Positions 1 through 8,035 of a DNA stretch of 64,000 bases are shown piece after piece; position 1 is the stretch's first letter; each line of letters begins with the position of its first letter. Source of the DNA: Legionella fallonii LLAP-10 (GTDB taxonomy: Bacteria > Pseudomonadota > Gammaproteobacteria > Legionellales > Legionellaceae). The stretch spans positions 174,762-238,761 of the forward strand of contig NZ_LN614828.1 in assembly GCF_000953135.1 (NCBI RefSeq), written 5' to 3'. A program made the position numbers and the translations under genes. Under the pieces are notes generated by a model that searched no databases, was not told where the DNA came from, and saw only the letters and a list, made by a program, of their open reading frames with translations.

Positions 1-1095
1 GTGATTGCTTGCCCCTGCGCGCTGGTTATATCAACCCCGGTTACGGTAGTCAGTGGATTGTCTGCGGCAGCACATCACGGTCTTCTTATAAAAGGAGGAA
101 GTTATTTGGAAATGGGTTATCAATTAAAGCTCATTGCTCTGGATAAAACAGGAACCCTTACAGAAGGAAAACCTGTAGTCACCGATTTTATAGACTATCA
201 AAACACACATAAAAGAAGCGATTTATTGCTCTTAGCCGCAAGTCTCGACAGTCATTCTGAACATCCCGTTGCCCATGCATTGCTTGAATACTGGCACCAG
301 GAACAACCTATGACTACTTTAGCAACTGTAAGTAAATTTGAAGCCCTTCCTGGTCGTGGGGTTATGGGGATTATTAATAACGAACTATATTATGTAGGGA
401 ACCATCAACTAGCAGAAGATAATAGGGTTTGTAATTTTGATATCGAAAAACAATTGGAACAGTTAGAGAAAGAAGGAAAGACAACTGTTATTTTAAGTAC
501 TACTAAAGCGGTGTTAGCCATTTTTGCCGTAGCTGATACGCTTCGCCCGACCAGCCAATTAGCTATTCTATCGTTGCATCAACGGGGTATCAAAACAGTA
601 ATGTTGACTGGAGATAATGCAGTTACCGCGGCAGCCATTGCCAATGAAGTGGGTATTGATGATGTCAATGCTAATGTCTTGCCTACAGAGAAACTTAATG
701 CGATGAATGCATTACTGGCCCGTTACCATACTGTTGGTATGGTAGGAGATGGAATCAATGATGCGCCGGCTCTAGCAAAAGCCACCATTAGCTTTGCTAT
801 GGGCAAGGGAACTGGTACCGCCTTGGAAACCGCTGATGTGGCTCTTATGAATGATGATTTAGCGATGCTGCCTTTATTTATTGATTTAAGCCGCAAAACA
901 GCACAAGTGCTGCGGCAAAATATTAGTTTATCACTTGCAATCAAATTTGTTTTTTTTATTATGGCATTGGTTGGTTTAGCGACTTTATGGATGGCCGTAT
1001 TTGCAGACATGGGGGCTAGTCTTATTGTTGTTGCTAATGGCTTGCGATTACTTAAATTTAAAAAAAATATGGGGTATGACAGATCGTTGGATTGA
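1..1095 (+). CDS. Heavy-metal translocating P-type ATPase, C-terminal part (cut by window edge)
   Basis: ATP-driven export of a soft metal cation such as Zn, Cd or Pb across the inner membrane. The visible part opens with the metal-binding CPC motif of the sixth membrane helix (residues 4-6). It continues through the phosphorylation motif DKTGTLTEG (about 48-56), a nucleotide-binding domain, the TGDN motif and the hinge GDGINDAPA (about 249-257), then two C-terminal membrane helices. P1B ATPases are usually 700-900 residues, so the metal-binding N-terminus and first helices lie to the left of the window and position 1 is not the true start. CPC specifies the P1B class. ZntA/CadA-like specificity is an inference. 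The next genes are unrelated. Confidence 0.93.
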   Translation: MIACPCALVISTPVTVVSGLSAAAHHGLLIKGGSYLEMGYQLKLIALDKTGTLTEGKPVVTDFIDYQNTHKRSDLLLLAASLDSHSEHPVAHALLEYWHQEQPMTTLATVSKFEALPGRGVMGIINNELYYVGNHQLAEDNRVCNFDIEKQLEQLEKEGKTTVILSTTKAVLAIFAVADTLRPTSQLAILSLHQRGIKTVMLTGDNAVTAAAIANEVGIDDVNANVLPTEKLNAMNALLARYHTVGMVGDGINDAPALAKATISFAMGKGTGTALETADVALMNDDLAMLPLFIDLSRKTAQVLRQNISLSLAIKFVFFIMALVGLATLWMAVFADMGASLIVVANGLRLLKFKKNMGYDRSLD

Positions 1096-1715
1096 ATAAT
1101 CGATTAATAATAATTGAGAGGTTGATTATTCACATAATACGCCACCTGCGAAATCTGACATGTCCGCGCTGTGGATTAGCTCAGTGAAACCATACCAATG
1201 GACACTTACCAATTTCACTCGACTAATAAAAGGGTTACCTCCTGTTGGCAACATTTTAATATGCTTGGGACATTTACATTTCGCAAATCAGAAAAATTTA
1301 TTGATATTCAATTGGTTGCGAAATTACTGTTAGAGGATGAAACCATCAATGTTCGCTTTATAAGCCTTGCTGAATAAGGGTTATAAGCCTTGATGCTGAT
1401 AAACCAGCGCTATATGGAATTAACCCCTAATAAACAAAGCGAGGACTATCAGAAAATAACTGGGTCTCGATTCATTTTACAAATAATAACCTAGCTTTTA
1501 TTCTTTCGGGATAAAAATAAAAAAAATCGACCTTTAAATTCCTCTTGTATTCGATTATTAACAGCCGATTAATGATAAAGTTTGTCTGAAATCAATCGTT
1601 GCTAAAATCACTTAAAATAGGCATTAAATAAGGTGCTGCCTATATCTCATTCTTTTAGGAAAAATTATAGCCATAAAATAGAGCTTTATTGGAAAGCATG
1701 GCTTGGTTGTTGTGA
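1096..1715. other. Gap without a clear gene; one weak 59-codon ORF
   Basis: This stretch between the ATPase and the WGR gene contains no convincing gene. An open frame at 1198-1377 on the plus strand could encode 59 residues, but it has no ribosome binding site and no recognisable motif, so it may be the tail of a decayed gene. AT-rich runs dominate after 1480. No tRNA was found. Confidence 0.5.
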
Positions 1716-2186
1716 TTAAAAAGAAAAGCCCATCTGCTGATAAGTTGCCTGGGATGAACTGCTGATTTTCAATAAAGCAAGACTTTGCATCGTGCGCCGA
1801 TTTTCATTTTTAACCGTTTTGGCATCTGCTAACTTCTTCTTGTTGTTCTCGGTAATTACTGAAAAAGGCAACAGGTACAACAGCAAGGCATTATCGCAGA
1901 CAAATGTTTTAAGCTGATAACCGCGTTGGTGGCGTACTTTGGTCAGCAGGCAAAAGTGCTCAAAAGCTTCGTTAAAATTGGCAAAGGACAGAGTGCGGCT
2001 TTGTCCGAGTTTTGATTTAATGCGGCCATTGATTAAGGTAATCACCCAGTCTTCTAATAAATCTTTGCTTAAACGAATCACATAATAGCGGGTGTCTTTT
2101 TCAAAACGGGCATCATGATAAGCTTCAATAGGGTAAAAATGAATCAGATGCACAAAGGGCAGGGCAGTGAACCAAGGCATCTGCAT
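1716..2186 (-). CDS. WGR domain-containing protein
   Basis: A 156-residue protein. The centre, about residues 33-95, has the layout of a WGR domain: a strand YYVIRL, an NGRIKSKLGQSR stretch where the family usually has WGRIG, and a closing helix ending near RGYQ. WGR domains bind nucleic acid and occur in PARPs and in small bacterial proteins of unclear role. The W of the WGR signature is replaced by N, which is tolerated in many small members. The start codon overlaps the stop of the upstream recombinase as TAATG, so the two genes are probably translationally coupled. That coupling suggests the protein assists or regulates recombination, but this is inference. Confidence 0.7.
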   Translation of the reverse strand: MQMPWFTALPFVHLIHFYPIEAYHDARFEKDTRYYVIRLSKDLLEDWVITLINGRIKSKLGQSRTLSFANFNEAFEHFCLLTKVRHQRGYQLKTFVCDNALLLYLLPFSVITENNKKKLADAKTVKNENRRTMQSLALLKISSSSQATYQQMGFSF

Positions 2187-2785
2187 TAAAAAGAACCAAG
2201 GCTTGCAATGCGTTTTAAGCGGGTTGGATTATCTTCCACGTATTCTGAGGTCGTGGAAATATTGGCATGACCCGCAAGGCGAGACACCGCTTTAATGTCG
2301 GCCCCTTGTTCAATCAAACGCGTAATGAAGGTGCGTCGACCGGAATGTGAGCTGGCGCCAACCAATCCTGTTTTATCATAAAGCTTGCGAAACCATTTTT
2401 GTAACACGTCAGGTTGAAAGCGATTACCACGCTGGGTTTTAAAAAGGTACCCTTTTTTATTGAAGGCTTCTTTTTCTTGCATTTGTAACTCATCCACATG
2501 GTCTTGCAAAGCGCCGGCCACTTTTTTATTCGTCACATAAACATGACGTTGTTTTTCTCCCTTGGTCATTGAGCGTAACAAATTAATTTCATCCATGACT
2601 TTAAGATGGTGATCGCATACATCACTGATTTTAAGAGCGGCAATTTCCTTGACGCGCAGCCCCAATCCAAAAGAGCAATAAATGATGGCGACGTTACGCA
2701 GCGCAAATGGACTGTCTTTGGCCATAATGAGCAATCGTTTGAATTCACCCTCGGTAAGCACCCGCGCCTTGCCTTCTTTCGCCAT
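2186..2785 (-). CDS. Tyrosine recombinase, catalytic-domain-only
   Basis: A 199-residue integrase/XerD-like enzyme. It shows the catalytic Arg in GLGLRVKEI (about residues 41-49), a Lys-containing beta region near residues 72-80, the HxxR box in HSGRR (about 147-151), the GHANIS box (about 173) and a terminal nucleophilic Tyr in SEYVE. It begins directly at the catalytic domain and lacks the N-terminal SAM-like core-binding domain of full-length (about 300-400 residue) enzymes. The start is supported by an AAAGGA ribosome binding site. Single-domain recombinases of this size are known, for example fimbrial switch enzymes, so it may be functional. It lies next to inverted repeats at 2798-2834 and 2890-2915. 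Confidence 0.85.
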   Translation of the reverse strand: MAKEGKARVLTEGEFKRLLIMAKDSPFALRNVAIIYCSFGLGLRVKEIAALKISDVCDHHLKVMDEINLLRSMTKGEKQRHVYVTNKKVAGALQDHVDELQMQEKEAFNKKGYLFKTQRGNRFQPDVLQKWFRKLYDKTGLVGASSHSGRRTFITRLIEQGADIKAVSRLAGHANISTTSEYVEDNPTRLKRIASLGSF

Positions 2786-2797
2786 CTTTTCCTTTTG

Positions 2798-2834
2798 GGT
2801 CTTAAAATATCATAAATTAATCGATTTTAAGACC
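2798..2834. repeat. Inverted repeat GGTCTTAAAAT upstream of the recombinase
   Basis: GGTCTTAAAAT at 2798-2808 is matched by its exact complement ATTTTAAGACC at 2824-2834, with a 15-base spacer. It lies just before the recombinase start codon at 2785, so it could be an operator or a recombinase binding site. A shorter copy of the same half-sites occurs at 2890-2915. Confidence 0.65.
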
Positions 2835-2889
2835 TAAATACGAAGACGTCAAGAGGGGCTGCTCCGATAACCCTTATAAACACTGAAGT

Positions 2890-2915
2890 GGTCTTATAAT
2901 GTACCTTTCAAGACC
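2890..2915. repeat. Second GGTCTT/AAGACC inverted pair
   Basis: GGTCTT at 2890-2895 faces AAGACC at 2910-2915. These are the same half-sites as in the 2798-2834 repeat, giving four related half-sites between the recombinase and the rightward cargo genes. They probably bind one protein. Which one is unknown. Confidence 0.5.
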
Positions 2916-3016
2916 TCTTTGATTTTGATTCATTGTATGAATATTTTTGTTTTGGCTCTTTGTTATTGTTTATAATGGTGATTATTGCAAAACAACTATT
3001 TGGAAGGATATGTAAC

Positions 3017-3361
3017 ATGTTTTTAGGGGAGTGTAATTTAAAGCTGGACCCAATTTATTACTTCAAAAAACGATTAAATGCAGAATCTATTTGCCCTATT
3101 GCTGATGTTATTTACAATGATTCAACTATGAAAGAGGATTTTACTCGCTTAATTTATGCCCACTGCCAGAGTGGTTTGCCTACAACTATCTTTCATTTGC
3201 AAATCACTATAGGAACTGAACAACAACGAGCGGCCAAGAGCTCGGAGTGGTATAATGATATGGTTGCTCCTTTTTTAGATTTTTTCTACAAAGGTGGTGT
3301 AAGTAAATGGCTTGGGGAAAGTGAATCACATTCACTGGATGATTTAGGTTTAATTGGTTAA
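3017..3361 (+). CDS. Hypothetical protein
   Basis: Not recognised. The chosen ATG has a good ribosome binding site (GGAAGGA at 3002-3008) and gives 114 residues. The open frame extends left to a TTG at 2933, which would add a hydrophobic N-terminal segment and could make this a membrane-anchored protein, but no ribosome binding site supports that start. The body is mixed charged and hydrophobic with no clear motif. It is the first of a rightward series of small genes up to 5.5 kb. Confidence 0.5.
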   Translation: MFLGECNLKLDPIYYFKKRLNAESICPIADVIYNDSTMKEDFTRLIYAHCQSGLPTTIFHLQITIGTEQQRAAKSSEWYNDMVAPFLDFFYKGGVSKWLGESESHSLDDLGLIG

Positions 3362-3392
3362 TACCAGTTCTTGATCACCTTGAAGGATAAAA

Positions 3393-3581
3393 ATGAACGA
3401 AGAAAAAAGAAATTGGTCCCTATTAGATGAATTTTGGTTGAAGTTTAAGCCATTGGCGGTTCAGATTCAGCCTACCAATAGAAATGTACGTGAAGTGGAC
3501 CAGTCGATTGATTCATTAAAAGAATTCATTACAAATATAGTCGAGGGCGATAAAAATCAAAAGAAAATTGGCCAAGAGTAA
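3393..3581 (+). CDS. Small hypothetical protein (62 aa)
   Basis: Not recognised. A charged soluble protein rich in Asn, Gln and Lys. The start has an AAGGA ribosome binding site five bases upstream, and the gene follows its neighbour by 31 bases in the same direction, so co-transcription is likely. Confidence 0.5.
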   Translation: MNEEKRNWSLLDEFWLKFKPLAVQIQPTNRNVREVDQSIDSLKEFITNIVEGDKNQKKIGQE

Positions 3582-3653
3582 TGAGCTTGGTATTGAAAAT
3601 AAAATAGTATTCCGAGTAAGAAGCGCATTTATTAAATGAGAGAGTAAAGCAAT

Positions 3654-3854
3654 ATGCTATCTATTCTAAAAGAAAATATTTTATTGCTCATTTTGTTGAG
3701 CTGGTGTTGTTACCAAATTCATCTGGATTCAGAAAAACATGCTGCTGATCATTATATTTCCTTATCTGAAGCCTGGGAAAATCTAAATTCTAATAAGTAT
3801 TTTGATGCTGAAATTTGTGAGAGGGCTCAAAAAAAAATTGCAAATGAAAATTAA
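3654..3854 (+). CDS. Small single-pass membrane protein (66 aa)
   Basis: Not recognised. Residues 8-21 form a short hydrophobic segment (ILLLILLSWCCYQI) that could be a signal anchor. A polar tail with several His, Asp and Lys residues follows. It belongs to the same rightward run of small genes. Confidence 0.45.
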   Translation: MLSILKENILLLILLSWCCYQIHLDSEKHAADHYISLSEAWENLNSNKYFDAEICERAQKKIANEN

Positions 3855-3880
3855 GTAAACCCCATATTTAAAGTGAATAA

Positions 3881-4651
3881 ATGATGAACAAACCATCTTT
3901 TAAATTATATGCACTAACTTTGATATCATTAGTTCTGTTTTCAACAGGCGTATACTCTAAAAATAAATTCACGGAGCTTAATGAGTTAATTGATATTTCT
4001 GCCAAGATAGAATTAGTAAAGATTATGTTGACCTCTAATATCTATCCTAATGATTCATCGTGTGCTTTGGCAAAGAAAATAAAGGATGGTGAGCAAGTAT
4101 TGTTGAAAAATTATGATACCAAGCCAATCTCTCACGATTTAATGATTGATTTGATTCATTTATCAAAAGAAATACATGAAAAGTGTGTAGTAATGTCTTC
4201 TTTTAACAAGAGAATCCTGCCAATTATAAGAAATGGCAACCTGTCTGCTTCATTTGAGCAAGATTATGAGCTAATAAATGTGCCGCAATTCTTAAAAGTT
4301 AATTTAGTGAATCTGCAAAATGAGCAACTCAGTCAACTAAAGCAATGCTCTATTAAGGGCTCCATTTTTATAGTTGGTCATACAGTAGTGAATGCAGTAG
4401 CTAATGAGTTGCAATGTAAAATTAATGGTATTAATGTATCATTTCGTCTAATGTCTTCATTATCTGTAAAAAACACCCTGTCATGTGTAAAGTCTATTGA
4501 ATATCTACCAGAATTTATACAGCCGTGTAAAAAGCTAATTTTATCAAAGAATAAAAAAGTGTCTTTAATGCTAGCTAGTAATTTTGATGATGTCACATTA
4601 AGCCATGATGAGATATCAAAGAAAATTGCTCAGGAGGCTTTTGGGAAATAA
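3881..4651 (+). CDS. Putative exported hypothetical protein (256 aa)
   Basis: Not recognised. The N-terminus has a basic start, a hydrophobic core (LYALTLISLVLFSTGVYS, about residues 9-26) and a probable signal peptidase site near residue 26, so export is likely. The mature part is helical and contains several Cys residues (near 58, 97, 151, 174, 197 and 211) that could form disulfides in the periplasm. The frame opens with ATGATG and either codon could be the start. It is followed after 14 bases by another small gene. Confidence 0.55.
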   Translation: MMNKPSFKLYALTLISLVLFSTGVYSKNKFTELNELIDISAKIELVKIMLTSNIYPNDSSCALAKKIKDGEQVLLKNYDTKPISHDLMIDLIHLSKEIHEKCVVMSSFNKRILPIIRNGNLSASFEQDYELINVPQFLKVNLVNLQNEQLSQLKQCSIKGSIFIVGHTVVNAVANELQCKINGINVSFRLMSSLSVKNTLSCVKSIEYLPEFIQPCKKLILSKNKKVSLMLASNFDDVTLSHDEISKKIAQEAFGK

Positions 4652-4665
4652 CTTAAAGGACAAGG

Positions 4666-5004
4666 ATGACTGAAATAAATATCCATACAAGATATAGTAC
4701 TATCAGCCACGAGCATTTAGATGATTTAGTGAGTTGGGTTACGGGTGAATACCCAGATTCGGGTCTTGTTCTGGCTGAATGCTCTGATGGCCTTTGGTTT
4801 ATTGAGGTAGACTACGGCCATGCTTTTGATTCGTTTTTAGGCGTTTCAAAACCAAAATGTATTCCTTATTTAGAACCTAATTTCTATTCAAGCAGAAAAG
4901 AGGCTTTAACTACAGCCTTGCAATTGATCAAGCAAGTTTATAAAAATTTAAATGAAGAAAAAATATTGGAATACCTTAAGCGTGAAGAAGCCGCGTCTTT
5001 ATAA
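4666..5004 (+). CDS. Hypothetical protein (112 aa)
   Basis: Not recognised. A soluble acidic protein with a central Trp and Tyr-rich beta-like part (WFIEVDYG near residue 46) and a helical, charged C-terminus. The start is supported by AAAGGA upstream. It follows the putative exported gene closely and probably shares its transcript. Confidence 0.5.
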   Translation: MTEINIHTRYSTISHEHLDDLVSWVTGEYPDSGLVLAECSDGLWFIEVDYGHAFDSFLGVSKPKCIPYLEPNFYSSRKEALTTALQLIKQVYKNLNEEKILEYLKREEAASL

Positions 5005-5029
5005 TAAGAAATAATTTGGAAATGTTTTT

Positions 5030-5209
5030 ATGAGCATGGAATATATTCGCATGTACTATAAAGTACCTGCAAAAAGAGGACAAAAGGTTGTTGCTAATGG
5101 AGTGCCAGGGATAATTACTGGCTCCAGGGGTGCTCATTTAAAAATACGTCTGGAAGGTCAGAAAAGCTCATCTCTATACTACCCTACTTGGGAAATACAG
5201 TACCTGTAA
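5030..5209 (+). CDS. Small conserved KOW-like protein (59 aa)
   Basis: A short gene. Its pattern is EYIRxYYxVPAKRG at the start, a GxPGxIxGSRGAHLKIRL centre, and a YPTWEIQYL end. To my knowledge this matches a widespread family of small proteobacterial proteins of unknown function whose fold resembles an SH3/KOW barrel. The assignment rests on the motif pattern alone. It is probably co-transcribed with the genes on either side. Confidence 0.65.
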   Translation: MSMEYIRMYYKVPAKRGQKVVANGVPGIITGSRGAHLKIRLEGQKSSSLYYPTWEIQYL

Positions 5210-5280
5210 TTAATAGCGTATTAATTGCACAAACAGTTTTTTAATAAAAAAATACTCACCTAACTTAGAGAGATAATGAT

Positions 5281-5475
5281 ATGAATTCTTCAGTACAAAT
5301 GGATGTGAAGGTTTTGGCCAATAAATGTGAATTACTTGGGTTAATAGACCGGACATATCAGATCGAAGCTCTTTATAGAAAAGGTGATCTTCAGCAAGGA
5401 GCTGTTATTTTAGACTCTTTAAGAGAAAGCCTGAAGGAGTTATCTGCAAGGTCTTCTAAACCTGATGATAAGTAA
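5281..5475 (+). CDS. Small hypothetical protein (64 aa)
   Basis: Not recognised. A helical charged protein with alternating Leu and charged residues and a polar Ser/Asp-rich tail. A purine-rich stretch (AGAGAG) precedes the start. It closes the rightward run of small genes. Confidence 0.45.
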   Translation: MNSSVQMDVKVLANKCELLGLIDRTYQIEALYRKGDLQQGAVILDSLRESLKELSARSSKPDDK

Positions 5476-5497
5476 CATCTTTAGAAGAGGGATTTTT

Positions 5498-5671
5498 TCA
5501 AGCTTTTAGTCGTTTTATTTCTGATTCGTTATCCATCACCATTTTTCTTAACGCGTTGAGTTCATTATTTATTTTTTTGATATGTTTGCGGTTACTGCAT
5601 TTGCAGATCATGGCAGTGGTGGTTGCCACTACAACGGTATAACTAGTAGCTATAATTTCGAATTCAAACAT
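5498..5671 (-). CDS. Small membrane-anchored coiled-coil protein (57 aa)
   Basis: A 57-residue leftward frame. An N-terminal hydrophobic segment (IIATSYTVVVATTTAMI, about residues 6-22) is followed by a basic, helical tail (KHIKKINNELNALRKM) that could form a short coiled coil. It occupies the otherwise empty space between the rightward run and the ORF6N gene. Residue composition supports a real small membrane protein, but the ribosome binding site is weak. Confidence 0.45.
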   Translation of the reverse strand: MFEFEIIATSYTVVVATTTAMICKCSNRKHIKKINNELNALRKMVMDNESEIKRLKA

Positions 5672-5717
5672 AAAGCGCCTATAGGTGGATTGAATGGTTT
5701 TGAGGAAATGTGCCTAT

Positions 5718-6266
5718 TCATTTTGGTTTTTTTCTAACAGAATATTTGAATTTTACAAGGGCAAGGTTAACTTCGATACTCGCCTCTGTTTCCGTTGTGT
5801 CCAAATCATCAGGAACCACTAGATCTGAAATTAAATCACCTGTTTTTTGCATAAGCTCTTGATATTGAGGTGAGTTTTGAGGTGTTTGAGGTATTGCTTT
5901 AATGGTGCGCGATATTTCTCTTACTTTGGTAAATGTTTCAATAATGGCTAAAGTGGTTTCGGTTGCCTTTGGGCTTTTTAATATAGTGGCGAGCATATAT
6001 AAGCCTTTTTCAGAGAAGGCCTTGGGGTTTACTGTTGAATGCTTTAGCCCACTGAACCGGTGGAAATTTTCCACCAGTTCATCTTTTTCAAGTTTATCTA
6101 ATTGAATAATATAGTTTTCAGGAAATTTATCTGGGTTGTTTTTGACGGCTTTATTAATATCCCGTGTCTCTACTCCATATAACGTAGCGATGTCTGAGTC
6201 GAGAATAACTTGGGTATTTCTGATGGTTATTATTTGTTCTTCTACGTTTAATTGACTGATATTCAT
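5718..6266 (-). CDS. ORF6N domain-containing protein
   Basis: The N-terminal 90 residues fit the phage ORF6N DNA-binding-type domain: IRNTQVILDSDIATLYGVETRDINKAV, then NPDKFPENYIIQL, then FSEKGLYMLATIL around residue 84. The family is spread across phages and mobile elements and is often annotated as an antirepressor-like regulator. The C-terminal half is a variable helical extension of about 80 residues. It is transcribed away from the antitoxin-like gene at 6513. The molecular role is not established. Confidence 0.85.
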   Translation of the reverse strand: MNISQLNVEEQIITIRNTQVILDSDIATLYGVETRDINKAVKNNPDKFPENYIIQLDKLEKDELVENFHRFSGLKHSTVNPKAFSEKGLYMLATILKSPKATETTLAIIETFTKVREISRTIKAIPQTPQNSPQYQELMQKTGDLISDLVVPDDLDTTETEASIEVNLALVKFKYSVRKKPK

Positions 6267-6421
6267 TACTAATCCTGAGCCATAATCTAATGCTTATATT
6301 ATAAAATGAGTCGTGTTTTTATCCCAGAACAATTTAGATTTTAATAAACGTGCAGAAAAGACGATATTAATTCTCAACACTCGAAACCATTTTAAATGTT
6401 GCGACCCTAAAATTGATAATA

Positions 6422-6439
6422 AGTAACATATAGGTTACT
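6422..6439. promoter_or_regulatory. Palindrome AGTAAC-ATATAG-GTTACT, likely operator
   Basis: A perfect 6-bp inverted repeat around a 6-base centre, located upstream of the antitoxin-like regulator. Such regulators usually bind palindromes in their own promoter, so autoregulation is likely. Confidence 0.55.
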
Positions 6440-6512
6440 ATTTATGAGAAAAATAGCATCTTATATAATAAAGATGTTATTGATCCATTTGCTAAAAGAT
6501 AAGGGTAGTATT

Positions 6513-6830
6513 ATGGCCTTAACAAGAGAATTTAAAAGTACCATCCGAGACAGAGCCCAAAAAGACTCCGAATTTAGAAAGGCTCTATTAATCGAGGCTG
6601 TTAATTCTTTATTAGCAGATGAGCTTGATGTCGCAAAGTCTTTATTAAAAGATTATATTAATGCATCTATTTTATTTGAGCCCTTAGCAGAAAGAGTTCA
6701 TAAAAATAGTAAAAGTTTACAAAGAATGTTTAGTGCCAAGGGCAACCCTACGGCGCAGTCATTATTTTCAGTTATTCATGTTCTGCAAGAATCAGAGGGA
6801 ATAAGGCTTACTGTAAATGAAATGCATTAA
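6513..6830 (+). CDS. HTH antitoxin-like regulator (COG3636 type), orphan
   Basis: A 105-residue protein of the helix-turn-helix addiction-module antidote class. It has a helical N-terminal half with FRKALLIEAVNSLLADELDVAKSLLKDYI, then the family hallmark LAERVHKNSKSLQRMFSAKGNP, then a closing helix LFSVIHVLQ. I start at 6513 because AAGGG precedes that ATG at a normal distance and the family begins just before this point. The frame is open back to 6444. The usual HigB/RelE-type toxin is absent on both sides, so this is an orphan, a stand-alone regulator or a defence decoy. The palindrome at 6422-6439 is the probable operator. Confidence 0.75.
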   Translation: MALTREFKSTIRDRAQKDSEFRKALLIEAVNSLLADELDVAKSLLKDYINASILFEPLAERVHKNSKSLQRMFSAKGNPTAQSLFSVIHVLQESEGIRLTVNEMH

Positions 6831-6858
6831 ATATTTGAGTCTTTAACAGGGAGCAATA

Positions 6859-7086
6859 ATGACTAAAATAGATAGCAGCTTTATGAAAAAAAATGTAGGG
6901 AACAAGATTTATACACTATACGGAGGGGTTTCCAGGTTAACAAATGATTCTATTTTAAATAGGACAAAATTTATGATTGATACAGGTTGCGAATCAAATC
7001 TTACCAGTTTACTCTTATCTGAAAATAGCTCAGCTTCGTTGGATAACGATAAAAATTCCATGCCAAGGAAGGAGTTCAAGGAGTGA
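6859..7086 (+). CDS. Small hypothetical protein (75 aa)
   Basis: Not recognised. Polar and Ser/Asn-rich, with a short KFMIDTGCESNLTSLLLS segment. A GGGAG ribosome binding site precedes the start. It overlaps the next gene (GTGA), which suggests translational coupling, and follows the antitoxin-like regulator by 28 bases. Confidence 0.5.
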   Translation: MTKIDSSFMKKNVGNKIYTLYGGVSRLTNDSILNRTKFMIDTGCESNLTSLLLSENSSASLDNDKNSMPRKEFKE

Positions 7087-7388
7087 CTTTAATGAAAAAT
7101 GATTTTCTTCTTTTGGTTTCTTTTTTAATAGGCATAAAACCATTATCCACTATACAGAGCGATACTTTTATAAAAATTTTTGATTCACATCCAACAGAGA
7201 CGACATTGAAAGAATTACTCCATGCCTGTCTTCGTGAAAATGTATCAAATTATAATTTGACAATGGAGCAAATAAATAGCTTGCTTCCTTTGAGTGATAC
7301 GATTGAAAAAGCCGTTGGTTTGCCGAATCTGGATCTCGTTTTAGAAGAGGCCAAAATGTTTCAACAGCTGTTAAATTATACTGAATAA
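7083..7388 (+). CDS. Small hypothetical protein (101 aa)
   Basis: Not recognised. Starts at a GTG overlapping the previous stop with AAGGAAGGAG eight bases upstream. An ATG at 7092 with AAGGAG upstream is an equally good start. The protein is helical and mildly acidic. It is part of the same short operon as the regulator at 6513. Confidence 0.5.
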   Translation: MTLMKNDFLLLVSFLIGIKPLSTIQSDTFIKIFDSHPTETTLKELLHACLRENVSNYNLTMEQINSLLPLSDTIEKAVGLPNLDLVLEEAKMFQQLLNYTE

Positions 7389-7453
7389 GATTAAAATACC
7401 AATTGTCCTAGTACTTTTTCATACCATGGACCCCAACTCTATATAAAACGATT

Positions 7454-8011
7454 ATGCATACGTTCAATCTTGAATTAAAAAATGGAAAGCGATTGGTTAT
7501 TCCTGCTGAATATTATCCAAGATACGCTGACATTGTAGCTACTAAAGAGAATTCATTTTGCCTCACACCCATTAGCCGATTTGAAGCGTTTCTTAAAACA
7601 GTGGGGCATTGCATCTTCAATCCTATTTTTGCGGTCCTATCAATTATTAATCTGAGCCTGTGTGCACCATTATTGATTCGTGATGTGGGAAAACAAGAAG
7701 CCATTTATTATTCTTACCTATTTATAGGCTTCATTATTTCTTACTACAGCACTAAATGTTATCTTGGGCTCATGAGAAAAGATCCCATGTCTATAGAGGG
7801 TGTGGCAGAAAAATTGGGGTATAAATCATCATCCAGCCCACTTAAGCCTTATGATGAGCGCATGTTTAAAGCTATTATCACTATTAATCGACTAAAAATT
7901 CCCCGAAAAGATTATTTTTTTGATGATTTATATGGAATTATTTTTGATGCAGCAACCTCAAGAAGACTGGCTGATATTTTTGGACCTTCCAACTTAAGGT
8001 TGGTAAAATAA
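7454..8011 (+). CDS. Hypothetical membrane protein (185 aa)
   Basis: Not recognised. Two hydrophobic stretches, about residues 52-73 and 84-105, are separated by a short polar loop (RDVGKQ), giving a hairpin in the inner membrane. The N-terminal 45 residues and the charged C-terminal 80 residues would be cytoplasmic. No Shine-Dalgarno sequence is obvious. Confidence 0.5.
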   Translation: MHTFNLELKNGKRLVIPAEYYPRYADIVATKENSFCLTPISRFEAFLKTVGHCIFNPIFAVLSIINLSLCAPLLIRDVGKQEAIYYSYLFIGFIISYYSTKCYLGLMRKDPMSIEGVAEKLGYKSSSSPLKPYDERMFKAIITINRLKIPRKDYFFDDLYGIIFDAATSRRLADIFGPSNLRLVK

Positions 8012-8035
8012 TTAAATACAGACATCATTTTCAAA

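Noticed and set aside
723..1010. Open frame on the minus strand inside the P-type ATPase gene
   Set aside because: It lies fully within a conserved coding region on the other strand and has no independent support.
1170..1200. A GGATTAGCTCAGT string that resembles a tRNA D-arm
   Set aside because: No acceptor stem, anticodon arm or T-arm follows, so it is not a tRNA.
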